Shown: positions 11,571 through 22,254, numbered from the stretch's first letter. The stretch is DNA of 64,000 nt from Nymphaea colorata (GCF_008831285.2 NC_045138.2:42339115-42403114); one strand, 5' to 3'. Numbers and translations are program-made. Notes: generated by a model not told the origin, from the sequence alone.

Positions 11571-11828
11571 AACCCAGCCCTGGCCCCCACCATGAAGGTT
11601 CAATCGGAGGCCCAGCCCTGCCGATAATAAAAAAGTATGTAAATTTGGTGGCCCAGGCCGGCCCGGTTTAATTATTTTAAAAAATTTAATATATATATAT
11701 ATATATTAATATATATTTACATATATATATATATATGTATAAAAATATATATATACATCGGGCTCAAGCCTGGGCCCAGACCTGGCCTGATTTCATCATG
11801 GCCCCCGGCTCGATGCCCACCCTTACTA
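11571..11828. mobile_element. GGCCC-rich MITE-like element with (AT)n core
   Basis: Two arms rich in GGCCC, CCCGG and GGGCC words, at about 11571-11665 and 11755-11826, flank an AT core of TATATA runs (11690-11755). The right arm on the minus strand starts TAAGGGTGGGCATCGAGC, in the style of plant hAT-related non-autonomous elements. No clear target duplication was found. Terminal repeats are weak, so the class is uncertain. Confidence 0.35.
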
Positions 11829-12047
11829 TGAAGGCACCACCATGGAGACCTGTGCTTCCCCACAGAGATGTTGGGGAACCCAAGCAGATGAATCAGACCC
11901 AGTTGACAAGTAGGTTGTAAGACCCCGCAGCCCTTCCAGATCCAAGAATGCATAACAAAAGGTGGTCACCGAGACACACCTCCAAGAAACTGTACATGTA
12001 CATTAGTTTGTACAGGGGATGTTCCCATAGAAAACAATAGAAGTTTA

Positions 12048-12754
12048 GGGTAGATCTTTTCTCCTTGCCGATGGGTGGTGCCCACATAATGCTCGGTATT
12101 CAGTGGTTGATGCGACTAGGCAAGGTTGATTGGGATTTTAAAAAAACATGCACGACCTTTCAAGGGCCTCACCATGGCAAGGTGGTTTTCAAAACCCAGC
12201 AAATGTCAGCGAAGGGAGAGGGAAATAGAAACTTTCAAAGGTCGCATGAACAGAGGGAAATGTGCATTTGTTATTGATGTATGTTAAGCCTAGCAACAAA
12301 TCGAAGCCTCAAAGAAGAACGAGGGGGAAATTCCTACTTCTTTGAAGCATGTACTGGACCAGTATGCAGATGTCTTCCAGATGGCAATAGGCATCCTGCC
12401 GCCAGGTCCTATGACCACACGATACAAATTCATCCTGGCAGCACGCCAGTCAAGCTGAGGGTCTACCACTATAGCCATCTCCAAAAGGCAGAAATTGAAA
12501 ACTTGGTGTGTGAAATGCTACATGATGGCATTATCCAACCTAGTGTGAGACCCTACTCATTGCCTGCCTTGTCAGTCAAGAAGAAGGATGGAACGTGGAG
12601 GTTTTGTTTGGATTTCAGAGCATTGAATGACATAATAGTAAAAAACAGGTATTCCATCCCATTAATAGAGGATTTGATAGATGAGCTGAGTGGAACCATC
12701 ATTTTTTTCAAGCTGGACTTACGATCACGATACCACCAAGTAAGGGTCGTCTGA
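12048..12754 (+). pseudogene. gypsy protease end and reverse transcriptase N-terminus
   Basis: 12065-12160 encodes AHIMLGIQWLMRLGKVDWDF, the conserved block between protease and reverse transcriptase of gypsy elements. From 12290 a second frame encodes DHTIQIHPGSTPVKLRVYHY, LPALSVKKKDGTWRFCLDFR, ALNDIIVKNRYSIPLIEDLI and FFKLDLRSRYHQVRV. The first catalytic Asp is kept. The frame is interrupted at about 12275 and ends at 12754 by a stop, where the family continues into the palm. Confidence 0.85.
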
Positions 12755-12785
12755 GAGGACGCACCAAAGTCCACATTTCAAGTTT

Positions 12786-13276
12786 ATGAAGGGCACTACG
12801 AGTTCAAGGTATGCCCTTTGGGCTGACAATTGCCCCAGCCACCTTTCAGCCCTAATGAATGACATTTTTTCAAAATGCTTATACAAATTTGTTTTAGCAT
12901 TTTTTGATATCTTAATATACAGCAGCAGCAACGAAACACATGTGGGGAGTTTGGAAATAGTCGTTAAGGTGCTGAGAGACCACTAGCTATTTGCGAAGAG
13001 AACTAAATTCTTATTTGGCAGCTCTCAAGTCACCTATTGGGGCACATGATAGACAACACTGGGGTAAGGATGGAGGATGACAAGGTGAGAGCTGTAAAGT
13101 GCTGGCCGATGCCTAAAAATGCTAAGGATGTGAGGGCCTTCCTAAGACTGCCAGGCTATTGCCACAAGTTTGTGAAGGGCTTTGGAGAAATTGCTGCGTC
13201 TTTGACTGATTTGTTGAAGAATGGCAATGGGCTCTGGACAAAAGGTAGCAGCAAGGCTTTTGAGAGACTGAAATAG
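12786..13276 (+). pseudogene. gypsy reverse transcriptase palm and connection
   Basis: Two frames (12786-12986 and 13037-13276) encode the rest of the reverse transcriptase: the LSALMNDIFSKCLYKFVLAF block, then the catalytic region reading FFDILIYSS. The family has two adjacent aspartates here. One is missing, apparently by loss of a codon, so the polymerase is dead. GHMIDNTGVRMEDDKVRAV and KFVKGFGEIAASLTDLLK follow. A frameshift lies near 12990. Confidence 0.85.
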
Positions 13277-13293
13277 GTAGTGACTATTGCTCC

Positions 13294-13833
13294 ATGCTAG
13301 CTCTCCCTAACTTTAGGACTCAGTTCACCCTGGAGACCAATGCATCTGAAGTGGGCATTGGATCAGTGCTGAGTCAAAACCAGCAGCCCATCGCATACTT
13401 TAGTAAGGTTATGGGCAGAATATTCATGGCACACTTAGCCTATGAACGTGAACTGATTGTCGTAGTACACATAGTTCATAAGTGGAGACAATATCTTTTA
13501 GGACAGAAATATTTTTAGTTTTAACTGACCATAATAGCTTGTGTTTTTGTATGCAGCACAAGGACTCACACCTACACAATAAAAATGGGTTATGAAACTC
13601 ATGGTATATGAATTTGAGATCCACAAAAGGGAGCCAACTACAAAGCTGTTGACACACTATCTCGAAGATTAGAGAGTGACAGAGTAGAAGAAAGTAGCTT
13701 GCCTCAGTTACAGGCTTTCATTAGACCTACAACTGCATTCTGGACTCAGCTAGAAGAAGTGCACAAGCAGTCCCAAAAGGTACACAAGATCAGACAGAAA
13801 ATTAAGAGTAGTTCAGTTCAGATTTATGGGTAT
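13294..13833 (+). pseudogene. gypsy RNase H, cut by the copia insertion
   Basis: The frame encodes FTLETNASEVGIGSVLSQNQ, then QPIAYFSKVMG and LAYERELIVVVHIVHKWRQY. The family's first RNase H aspartate (TDAS) is Asn here. 13520-13680 continues in broken frames (LTDHNSL, then DTLSRRL). The linker to integrase follows and ends at 13833, where the copia element begins. The continuation is at 19116. Confidence 0.8.
13829..13833. repeat. target site duplication GGTAT, left copy
   Basis: GGTAT at 13829-13833 and again at 19111-19115 flanks the copia element directly. Five bases is the normal copia duplication length. Confidence 0.9.
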
Positions 13834-14241
13834 TGCAAAACCTCACGCTAGAGAGAAGAAAATGAGTAAGGAAGGAGATGACAGTATTTTAATGTGGTTT
13901 GACTTATTAGTCTACGTCCAGGAAGAGAAAGGTCTCTCTCTTATTAATTTTCACATGAGGAGAGATTTCATTTATACTTAATTCATATGTTCATCAATCC
14001 AACATATCTTGGGATTTGATTGATTTACAAGATCCTGCGTTTTTTCCTTTTCTGACATAGTTGCTATTCTAGAATCATCATTATCATAATCTCTTTTAGC
14101 TATAATCTTGGATCTGATATTGTTGGCCTGAGCATTATTTCCTCTAGCGTGATCTCCTCTAGTTGTATGGACGTTACTCCCTCCAGCAACAATCTTGGAC
14201 TGATAACATTGTTGCTGATTATATCATGATCTGGTTTATTA
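13834..14241 (-). repeat. 3' LTR of copia 13834-19110
   Basis: 408 bases, nearly the same as 18710-19110. The outer end (plus strand) is TGCAAAACC after GGTAT. The inner end is CTGGTTTATTA, next to a purine tract on the minus strand. Confidence 0.95.
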
Positions 14242-14251
14242 TCCCCCCTCA
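14242..14251 (-). other. polypurine tract
   Basis: The minus strand reads TTGAGGGGGGA directly before the LTR start. The plus strand reads tcccccctcaa. Confidence 0.8.
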
Positions 14252-14259
14252 AGATGAAC

Positions 14260-15877
14260 GCTCATGAAAGAGCGTTGAACTTGAAATGGAGGTTATCAAA
14301 GGCAGTTGGAGGCAGCGGTTTTGTGAGAATGTCAGCCAGCTGATCAGCACTAGGAATTTAATGTACTGTGAGATGATTCTTGGCAATGTGATCTTGAACA
14401 AAATGGACGTCGATCTCAATGTGCTTGCTTCAATTATGAAAGACAGGATTGGTAGAGAGAGAGGCAGCACTAATGTTATCACACCATAGATGAGGAACAT
14501 GCGGCGTAGTGATGTTTAATTCTTGTAGTAAAAATGTGAGCCATAAAACTTCAAATGAACAGGATGCGAGAGCCTGATATTCAGCTTCCATGCTGGATCG
14601 AGCTACAATAGCCTATTTGTGAGCAGACCATGAGATAAGAGATGAACCCATAAAAATGGAAAATCCTCCAGTAGACTTTCGATCATCAATATTTCCGGCC
14701 CAATCGGCATTTGTGTAAGCATCAATCTGAAAATTGCTAGCTGGTTTTAAAAGAAGACCACAAGAGAGCATCGCCTTAACATAACATAAAATGCGTTTGA
14801 CCACAGTCAGGTGAATAGTGGTAGGATGCTGCATATATTGACAAACTTTGTTAACAACAAAGGAGAGATCCGGCCGTGTAAGTGTAATATATTGGAGGGC
14901 TCCAACAAGTTGCCGATAAGGAGTGGGATCTGGTAAGGGCTCCCCTGCATCTTTGGACAGCTTAACGGTGGTCAACATGGGCGTTGAATGTGGTTTGGCA
15001 TCAACCATATTTGCTTTTTGGAAAAGGTCAATCATATATTTTTCTTGAGATAAAAAGAGACCTTTGGGCAAGAACGTTGCTTGGATGCCTAGAAAATAAT
15101 GTAAAAGACCGAGGTCTTTGATGCCAAATTCCTGATTAAGGGTATGGATAAGAGACTGAATCATAGTATTATGATTGCCTATAATAATGATGTCATCAAC
15201 ATAGATCAGGATATATAATTGTGAGCCTTGCTGCAGCTGCTTGAAGAACGAGGGATCCGCTTTAGAACCAACAAAACCCAGTGAGACCAAGAAGGTAGTA
15301 AGCTGATGAAACCAGACACGAGGAGATTGTTTTAAACCATAGATGGCCTTATGCAACTAGAAAACATGATGTGAAAAGCGGTCATCAATAAAACCCGGGG
15401 GCTGAGCCATATACACCTTTTTAGTGAGAACACCATGAAGGAAAGCATTGTGAACATCAAGTTGGCAAAACGGGGCTCTCAAACATCCGTCTTTGACTAC
15501 TCAACCATCGAAAGAAGGACGAATAGTAGAATAGGGCACATGTTGCTGAAGGTGGGGCGATTCCGAACCTACCTTGGTCATCCAATTTGAGGTGATGGCA
15601 ATCATGAGAAGAATGCATATAGAGGTATGTTTGACTACTGGGCTGAAGGTTTCAAAGTAGTCAATAGTGTGTTCTTGAGTATAACCCTTGGCAACTAAGC
15701 GAGCCTTGTAGCGTTCAAGTGTACCATCAGCCTTTTGATATGAAAAACCCATTTGGAACCAACAATATTAGCAGAGAGAGGCAGTGGGACAAGAGTCCAT
15801 GTAAGATTGTTGTTGAGAGCTGCAAGTTCGGCTTTCATAGTATGAACCCATTGAGTATGTTTCAAGGTTTGGGACAC
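14260..15877 (-). pseudogene. copia reverse transcriptase and RNase H
   Basis: 15877-15501 encodes the reverse transcriptase N-terminus in overlapping frames ([33 protein letters not shown]). 15356-14613 is one long frame with HKAIYGLKQSPRVWFHQL, an intact catalytic box YVDDIIIIG, DLGLLHYFLGIQ, PTPYRQLVGALQYITLTRPD and the RNase H start with ADWAGNIDDRKSTGG. A stop at about 14611 follows SAHK. RNase H then continues in the same strand as VARSSMEAEYQALAS, with CDNISA further on. The region between 15501 and 15356 is also broken. The polymerase active site is kept although the protein cannot be made whole. Confidence 0.9.
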
Positions 15878-16172
15878 GGTATGAGGTTCAGTTTCAAGGT
15901 TGAGATGGGTGAGATGAATTTCAGGGAGATGGTACTTGGAAACGGTGTAGTTTTGGGCTTGAGAGAGCCGGTTTGAAACCGAGTGAGCATGGAATGGGAT
16001 CTATGTGGGTTTGAAAGTGCCGGAGGTGGTGGAGGAATGGAGAATGTTTTATGTTCATGTTGCGTATCTTGGGTAGGAGAGATGGTGGGAGAAGGGGAAG
16101 GAATAGGGGACGTTGGTTGGGTTGAGAGATCGGGTGTGAGAGGTGGATGTGACATGATTTGGGTTGGGGCAT
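15862..16172 (-). pseudogene. copia integrase-RT linker, Pro/Ser-rich
   Basis: Two overlapping minus-strand frames are rich in Pro, Ser and Thr (SPTISPTQDTQHEH, IPPPPPALSNPHRSHSMLTR). This is the usual variable spacer between integrase and reverse transcriptase. The end, HSMLTRFQTG, resembles the conserved H-P/S-M-x-T-R entry to the reverse transcriptase. Confidence 0.65.
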
Positions 16173-16197
16173 GATTTTGTGATAGGTTTCGGGAAGC

Positions 16198-16952
16198 TTA
16201 TTTGGTGAAGGTGGGGCTGTTGACTTTATTCATAAGAAGTTTGCTCGTATCCTGATCGAAGCAAATATATCTTTTGTGCATGTTGTTGTAATCAAGAAAA
16301 ACATGTTGCATGCTGCGAAACTGTAATTTGTGAGAGTTGAAATCATGTAGACATGGATAGCAAGCACATCCAAAAACCTTTAAAAATTTATAATCCAAAG
16401 AGTTTTTTATCAAAACATGATATGGTGACTGTATTTTAAGAACCTGTGTTGGCATTCTATTGATCAAGAAGATAGTAGTTCTAAAAGCAAAATCCCAATA
16501 TTTGTAGGGTAAGTTGGCATGTGCATGAAGTGTTAATCTGATGTCAATTATATGCCTTTGTTTGCTTTCTATGCTGCCATTTGCTGATGCGCATGATGAT
16601 AAGCAACTCTGTGAACAATACCAATCTGTTTTAGGTAGGTAGAGATAGTTTGATATTCTCTTCCCCAGTCGCTTTGAACTGCCTTGATTTTTCCATCAAA
16701 TTTCGTTCTACCATAACTTGAAACGTTTTAAAGACGGAAAGAACATCTGATCTATTTTTAATAATGTATATTCAAGAAAAATGAGAATGCATCTACAAAA
16801 ATTAAATCAAGTGGAGCATCAATCTTAAAAGGAAGAGCATGACTTTTCCCTCTTTGACAAGCATCACATATCTTATTATAAGACTTGCTGTCAATAGGTA
16901 AAGCAAATTTATTTAAAACATGCATCACAGTTGTAAAATTAGGATGTCCCAT
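16198..16952 (-). pseudogene. copia integrase, broken
   Basis: 16952-16758 encodes part of the zinc-binding HHCC domain and its following block (MGHPNFTTVMHVLNK, ICDACQRGKSHALPF). The core between 16758 and 16467 is badly degenerate. 16467-16198 encodes the C-terminal copia block: NRMPTQVL, LKVFGCACYPCLHDFNSHKL and VFLDYNNMHKRYICFD. A stop and frame changes separate the parts. Confidence 0.85.
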
Positions 16953-17003
16953 TCGATTATGCCAATCATCAACCGGGACCCATTCTCCAACAAGTGTTGT
17001 TTT

Positions 17004-17520
17004 CTAATGAGCTGCATATTGTTCTAACTTTAGTTGGTATAAGCCTCCTTTATTTGCTCCCTCCAGAAGTTTCTCTCTTGTTGTCTGATTCTTAACATAG
17101 CAACAATTTGCGTCAAATTCAAACACAACATCATTGTCATGAGCAAATTTATGCACAAATAGTAGATTTTTTGAAATAGTAGGAACATGCAGCACGTTAT
17201 TTATAAGAAATTTTGAATTCGAACTGTAGAGAGAAGCATTACCAACATTCTTGATTTGAAGGCGAGTACCATTTCCAACTCTCAATTGATCCTTCTCTTG
17301 ATACTCTGAGTGAACAGAAAGTTTATTCAGATCAGCAATCACATGATGAGTAGTGACGGTGTCTTTATACCAAAATCCATCATCGGTTTGAGGTGTAATT
17401 TCCATGTGATATGGTTTTGGGGACAATGATTCCTTTTGGAACTTATATAATTTGCAATGCAATGCACCATGTCCGAATTTCCTGCAAGCTTGACATATAG
17501 TTTGACATTGAGAAGCAAAA
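17004..17520 (-). pseudogene. copia zinc knuckle, protease and pre-integrase domain
   Basis: At 17500-17459 the minus strand encodes a canonical zinc knuckle, CQACRKFGHGALHC (CX2CX3GHX4C). The same frame continues into a protease whose active site reads DTVT where the family has DSGA, followed by HHVIADLNKLSV. NNVLHVPTISKNLLFVHKFA and the pre-integrase EGANKGGLYQL follow. The frame is open to 17004. Loss of the Gly-Ala of the active site means the protease is inactive. Confidence 0.85.
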
Positions 17521-18426
17521 TGTTTGTGGTTACTACAAGCATAGCAGTTGACAGATTTATCTGAGGATGATGTCCTGGATGCCCTCTTTGTTGCTCAATC
17601 TTTCCACGATAGTGATGATTCTTGAAGTTTTGTCGCTGCACTATATAGGCAAAAGGATCTTCAAAATTTGTAGGTTTTGATATTTCAGATTCTTGAATAA
17701 AAAGCAGAGAATATAACTCCTCTAGATTTATAGGGTCAACATGAGTGTGCAAGGAGATTTTTAGAGTGCCATATTCCTCAGCGGGAAGGCCAGAAAGAAT
17801 GTTCATAACCAGATCTTCTTCATCAACTGGTTTGGAGGCCATAGCTAATTGGTGAGTTATGCCTTTGGCTTTATGAAAATAAGGTGTTATGGATTCAGTT
17901 CCCTTTTTCAGGTTTTGCAGGGTAGATTTTAGTTGCGGCACTTTTGCTCTAGACTGAGCCGCTCGGCTATTTGATGAATCAAGGCCTACGACTTGATTAT
18001 GCATGACTTCACTTAGAGATGAGATGATCCAACTTAGTAGAAGTTGGTCACCTCGATGTCATTCCAAAAAGGCTGGATTTAAAACAGTCCCTTTTCCATC
18101 TTCACTAGGCAAAAACTCATCTGGACACTTGAACGACTCATCAATATACCCGATCATATTATAACTTTTGAGCACCAGAACAAATTGAGATTCCCAAAGT
18201 AAATTTCGGAAGACAATTTTATAGACAAGAAACGCTGGAGACATGTTGGAGTAGGTATGATGGAAGAGGTCAGACCTGAAAATGGCAAATTCCTGATGTC
18301 TGATCTAGATTTTGGTGATGCCACAGCCGTACTATAAGAGTTGCCATTTAGTGGTTGAGATGCTTGTGGTGAAAAAGCTTTAGTGGAGACAACACCAAGA
18401 GAGGTGACAAACAGAAACACAGGCAA
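17450..18426 (-). pseudogene. copia gag (UBN2 type)
   Basis: Three overlapping frames (18426-18154, 18244-18059, 18004-17339) encode a copia gag with LSIKLSSEIYFGNLNLFW, WESQFVLVLKSYNMIGYIDE, VVGLDSSNSRAAQSRA and ITPYFHKAKGITHQLAMASK. The last includes the NILSGLPAEEYGTLK block. At least two frameshifts break it. The original start, upstream toward 18650, is not intact. Confidence 0.8.
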
Positions 18427-18697
18427 TTTTCTGCTTCAGATGTTGTTCAGGATTGCCCGACTCGCAGAATTTTAAAAATTCAAGGCCAGCCCCGATTCTG
18501 ATGAAAATTGGACAGTAGCACGTTATCCTAGTGAGGAGTGGATGCCCCAAATTTCATCTTCAATCGATCACTAGGGATGAAACACGTGAGAGATTTGGTC
18601 CACTGTCTCCTGCGATTTGTTGTTCTTCATGGGTGGCTCTCTGTTTCACAGCAACTTGATCTCCCTCGATCGATATAGCCCTAGTTGATCAACAACA

Positions 18698-18709
18698 GGT
18701 CTGATACCA
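18698..18709 (-). other. primer-binding site, initiator Met tRNA
   Basis: The minus strand reads TGGTATCAGACC directly after the 5' LTR end (TTTTGCA). It matches the initiator Met tRNA primer with one change. Confidence 0.85.
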
Positions 18710-19110
18710 TGCAAAACCTCACGCTAGAGAGAAGAAAATGAGTAAAGAAGGAGACGACAGTATTTTAACGTGGTTTGACTTGTTAGTCTACGTCCACGAA
18801 GAGAAAGGTCTCTCTCTTATTAATTTTCACAAGAGGAGAGATTTCATTTATACTTAATTCATATGTTCCTCAATCCCACATATCTTGGGATTTGTTGATT
18901 GACAAGATCCTGCGTTTTTCCCTTTTCTAAGATAGTTGCCATTCCAAATCAACATTATCATAATCTCTTTTAGCTATAAACTTGGATCTGATAATGTTGG
19001 CCTGAGCGTTATTTCCTCCAACGTGATCTCCTCCAATTGTATGGAGGTTACTCCCTCTAGTGATACTCTTGGAGCTGATAATGTTGTTGTTGATTATATC
19101 TGGTTTATTA
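18710..19110 (-). repeat. 5' LTR of copia 13834-19110
   Basis: 401 bases, the partner of 13834-14241. It ends at 19110 with TTTATTA and is followed by the target duplication GGTAT (19111-19115). Confidence 0.95.
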
Positions 19111-19115
19111 GGTAT

Positions 19116-20370
19116 CAATGGAAGAAACCCTATCTCTACTTCTAAAATAGGGTGTACATTCGCCCTAAATCGAAAATAATCTCCACTCTTGAGCAGTTTC
19201 GCGCGACAGTGGAGGCAGAACGCCAAGGGGTGGAAGGGACCTATCAAAGAATTTGAAGACCATTCTTTTGGCCTAGCGTGAAATGAGATGTGAGAAGCTG
19301 TAAATATGAGACGTTAAAACTAGTGGGACTGCTCCAGCCTCTGTCCATTCCAAATAGAAAAGTCAATAGGCAAACTAGTGATTCTTGTGGTGGTTGTCCG
19401 ATTGTCAAAGTACGAGCATTTTATAGCCCTAGCTAAACCTTATTTAGCAAAAGATGTTGCATCCAAGACCATGCCTACAAGCTCCACTGAATGCCTAAAT
19501 CCATTGTGAACGGCTGAGACCCATTGTTTTTGAGCCACTTTTGCCAGCAGTGCTTTGCATTGCAAGGCACGAAGTTGAAGTTGAGCACAACATACCTTCC
19601 TCAATGGATGGCCAAATGAAGGTCCTCAATCGGTTTCTAGAGACCTATCTATGATGTTACACTAAGCATCAACCAGACAATTGGGTCAATCATCTCTCTT
19701 GGATTGAATTTTCATACAATACTGCCCGCCAATCAGCTATTAAACATCACCTTTCAAACTGGTCTATGGTAGACCTCCACTAGACTTGAGAAGGTTCTAC
19801 CCTCAATCTGACCAGTTGGATGAGGTTGAGGTGTAGTAACTCAGCCATGACCATGTGTTGGACATCATAAGGTCACGCTTGGCCATAGCCCAAGACTGCA
19901 TGAGTCCGCAATATAATAAGGGACACCAAGAGAAGGAGTATGAAGTGGGATAGTGGGTATTAAGAACTTTTTCAGTTGGGAAGGTTCTGCAAAAATCAGC
20001 AAGGATCTATAAATTTACTATTCATTATTCAAGACCTTATCAAGTGCTGCAGTGAATAGGAAGAGTTGCCTATAAACTTCAACTGTCGGTATAATTAACT
20101 ATACACTTAGTCTTCCATGTATCGAGGTTGAAGCCTCATTTCAGCATAAACTCACTGACCATGGGTGGTCCATTTCCCAAACCTCAACAAGAGGAATCAG
20201 CCCCTTTCCACATACTGAGACAAAGAATAGTTAAGACGGCAAGGAAACTTCATAAACAATGGTTGATAGAATGGCAAGGTGAAGCAGCAGCTGAACCCAC
20301 CTGGTAAGACTCAAACTGGATCCAGCAGCATTTTCCAACATTCCCACCTTGCGAACAAGGTGTTACTTGA
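19116..20370 (+). pseudogene. gypsy integrase, decayed
   Basis: Read across the copia insertion site, the sequence resumes with QWKKPYLYF and a zinc-binding region (NRVYIRPKSKI, GTYQRI). The core is badly broken (19260-19560). 19555-19640 encodes FALQGTKLKLSTTYLPQWMA, the gypsy integrase GTxLxxSTAYHPQ-type block. Further remnants resemble the C-terminal region up to the purine tract near 20371. Stops are frequent. Confidence 0.75.
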
Positions 20371-20509
20371 GAGGGAATCTGTAAAACAATAACTTATTTG
20401 GAAAATGTATCGCTCATCTATGTTCTACCTCAACATAAGTTATTGTTTTACAGATTCCTCATAAATAATATTGTTTTGGGGCTTCGATAGAACCGATACA
20501 TTTTCCAAA
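20371..20509. repeat. rearranged inverted repeats at the gypsy-copia junction
   Basis: A 26-base segment (20371-20396) recurs inverted at 20436-20460 with one base deleted. The next 16 bases (20397-20412) recur perfectly inverted at 20494-20509. The two parts adjoin on one side and are separated by 33 bases, in swapped order, on the other. A single inverted duplication cannot give this pattern. Confidence 0.9.
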
Positions 20510-21052
20510 GTGACGTTGTGTTTTATTAGTTTAAAAAAAAATTCCATAAAAAATAAAGTCCCTACTAATGAAATGTTTATGATTTTCAAGATCATATATA
20601 TGTTAACTATTTTGATTGAGTGGGTAACCAACAAATACACATTTTGGGGCTCTAGGTGAAAATCTATCCTTTTTACCACTAAGATTTTTGTCATAACAAA
20701 GATACCCAAAGACACGTAGATCACCATAGTTAGGCTTCATGTTATAAAGAACCTCAAATAGAGAGTTCTTATCTAAAATTTCTGATGGAATTCAATTAAT
20801 CAGAAAGGTAGTAAAATACATTCACCAAAAATGTAATTGGTAAATTGGCTTGAAAATGAAGAGCACAGGCAACTTCCAAAAATGACAGTTCTTTCTCTTT
20901 ACACATCCATTTTGTTGATGTGTGGCAACACATGATTTTTGACTATCAATACCATGTAGATGAAAATAATCTTGCATATTTTGAGCGGTAAATTTTGCTC
21001 CATTGTCAGTGTACCCACACTTAGCATGGGTTTGAAATTGGTTCTTCATCAT
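20440..21052 (-). pseudogene. copia integrase core and C-terminal part
   Basis: 21052-20822 encodes the DD35E core: GYTDNGAKFTAQNMQDYFH, GIDSQKSC and HQQNGCVKRKN, where the family Glu of VERK reads Lys. 20727-20440 encodes the C-terminal copia block in degenerate form (VYLLVTHSIK, ENVSVLSKPQ). The sequence then stops at the junction. The catalytic Glu substitution means no activity. Confidence 0.75.
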
Positions 21053-21164
21053 ACAAGCGTATGTTTTAGATTTATATCACAATTGAAACACCTAAGTAAA
21101 TCATGTAAAATCATCAATTATTGTGAAGAGAGGATGTGCACTAATATGTGATGTTGTGGCATAT

Positions 21165-21458
21165 TCATCTCAAATGGCACAATGGATTAGAGCAGAAAAG
21201 AATAACATGACTACTACTAATGGGAAGTAACAAACGTGTGAATTTGGCTTTATGTTTGGCATCACAAAGAAATTTGTATTTAGATATAGTAATGTCCTTA
21301 TTCAAAGAAAAATTTTTGTTAAAGGAAGGGTGCCCAAGCTTCATGTGCCATAGGTGAGCGTTATTCGTATGGACAACAGTCAAAGCGTGGGAGATGGATG
21401 GCAAAATGAGATGGTATAATCCTCTGTGTAGGTTACTAACTCCAATCAGCCTCTTCAA
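21165..21458 (-). pseudogene. copia pre-integrase (GAG-pre) domain
   Basis: The frame encodes LHRGLYHLILP, then the zinc-binding start LWHMKLGHPSFNKNF and FLCDAKHKAKF. This is the H-H-C part of the copia integrase HHCC domain. The last Cys region is degenerate. Confidence 0.7.
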
Positions 21459-21564
21459 TGAAAGGTCTTAAAATGCACAAAAAGATTAGAAAAATAGCAA
21501 CACAGTTGGACAATAAGTTATATTTGAATTGAGGTACATGTAGAACATTGGAGAGGATAAGTTG

Positions 21565-22060
21565 TCATAAAATAAGAACTTTACCCATTTTTGTGACTAA
21601 CATGTGTTGGCCATTAGGTAAGTCAATGACATGTGGTCTAGGGAGACGTTGGATGTCAAAGAGAATTTCAAATTGTGGCATCATATGATCAGATGCTCCT
21701 ATATAAAAAACCCAAGGTAAATAATATTTATGAGAATGGATATGAGGATCAGTCTTACCTGCGAGATTGGTGGCAGCAGGTTTTGCATACACATTCAGCC
21801 AGAAAGCCAATGGGTTGAGTTGGTTTTCAGTCAATTGAGACAAAATATTATTAGATGGAACCACATTTAATCCACCTCTTTGCTTCTCTTTCCAGTCCTT
21901 GACTTTACTGATGTTGCCCCCGCATTGGCATGATGTGGGGGGTAACCATGCAAAGAATGCATTTAGATTTAGTGTGACAGATCATACCACAATGATCACA
22001 CTTACAACAAGGCCTCCTATTGTAGTTCTTGTTGCCTTATAGTACCCTTGTTGAGGATAT
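21565..22060 (-). pseudogene. copia zinc knuckle and protease
   Basis: Around 22000-21960 the minus strand encodes CDHCGMICHTKSKC, a zinc knuckle in which the usual Gly-His spacing is altered. 21864-21565 encodes the protease. Its active site reads FYIGASDHM, so the catalytic Asp of the family DTGAS is missing. INDLPNG-like sequence follows. The protease is inactive. Confidence 0.7.
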
Positions 22061-22254
22061 TTGGCAGCTACCTTAGATGATGTTTCCACATAAAGGGTGA
22101 CATTTTTTTATGGAACTAGTTGAGAATAGAGCCAACTTCATTGATATTTGGTGTGGTTCTGTAAAGAAAATGCGACTATGGATACCACTAAAACTTCATT
22201 GTGGTCCATCCAGAATTGATAAACCTTTGTACAATCTTGACATAAATTGAATAT

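Larger units (their letters stand above)
13834..19110 (-). mobile_element. full-length Ty1/copia retrotransposon nested in gypsy
   Basis: Both LTRs, primer-binding site, gag, protease, integrase, reverse transcriptase, RNase H and polypurine tract are present in copia order on the minus strand. GGTAT target duplications flank the element. The two LTRs differ by roughly 30 substitutions plus small indels over about 400 bases by eye (about 7%), so the insertion is fairly old. The coding region has many stops and frameshifts. The LTR termini on the coding strand are TA...CA instead of TG...CA. Confidence 0.95.
12000..20379 (+). mobile_element. Ty3/gypsy retrotransposon, split by a copia element
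   Basis: Protease end, reverse transcriptase and RNase H run from about 12048 to 13833. The zinc-binding and core parts of integrase resume at 19116 and run to about 20370, where a purine tract and an LTR-like TG follow. The interval 13834-19115 is a copia insertion with one copy of its target duplication. Removing it joins the gypsy reading frame across the site (QIYGYQWKKP). Gag and the 5' LTR were not found, so the copy is 5'-truncated or too decayed. Many stops. Confidence 0.85.

Noticed and set aside
14286-14489. Plus-strand open frame in the copia 3' region
   Set aside because: It lies antisense to RNase H and has no domain of its own.
16020-16174. Plus-strand Gly/Val-rich open frame
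   Set aside because: It is the complement of the copia Pro/Ser-rich spacer.
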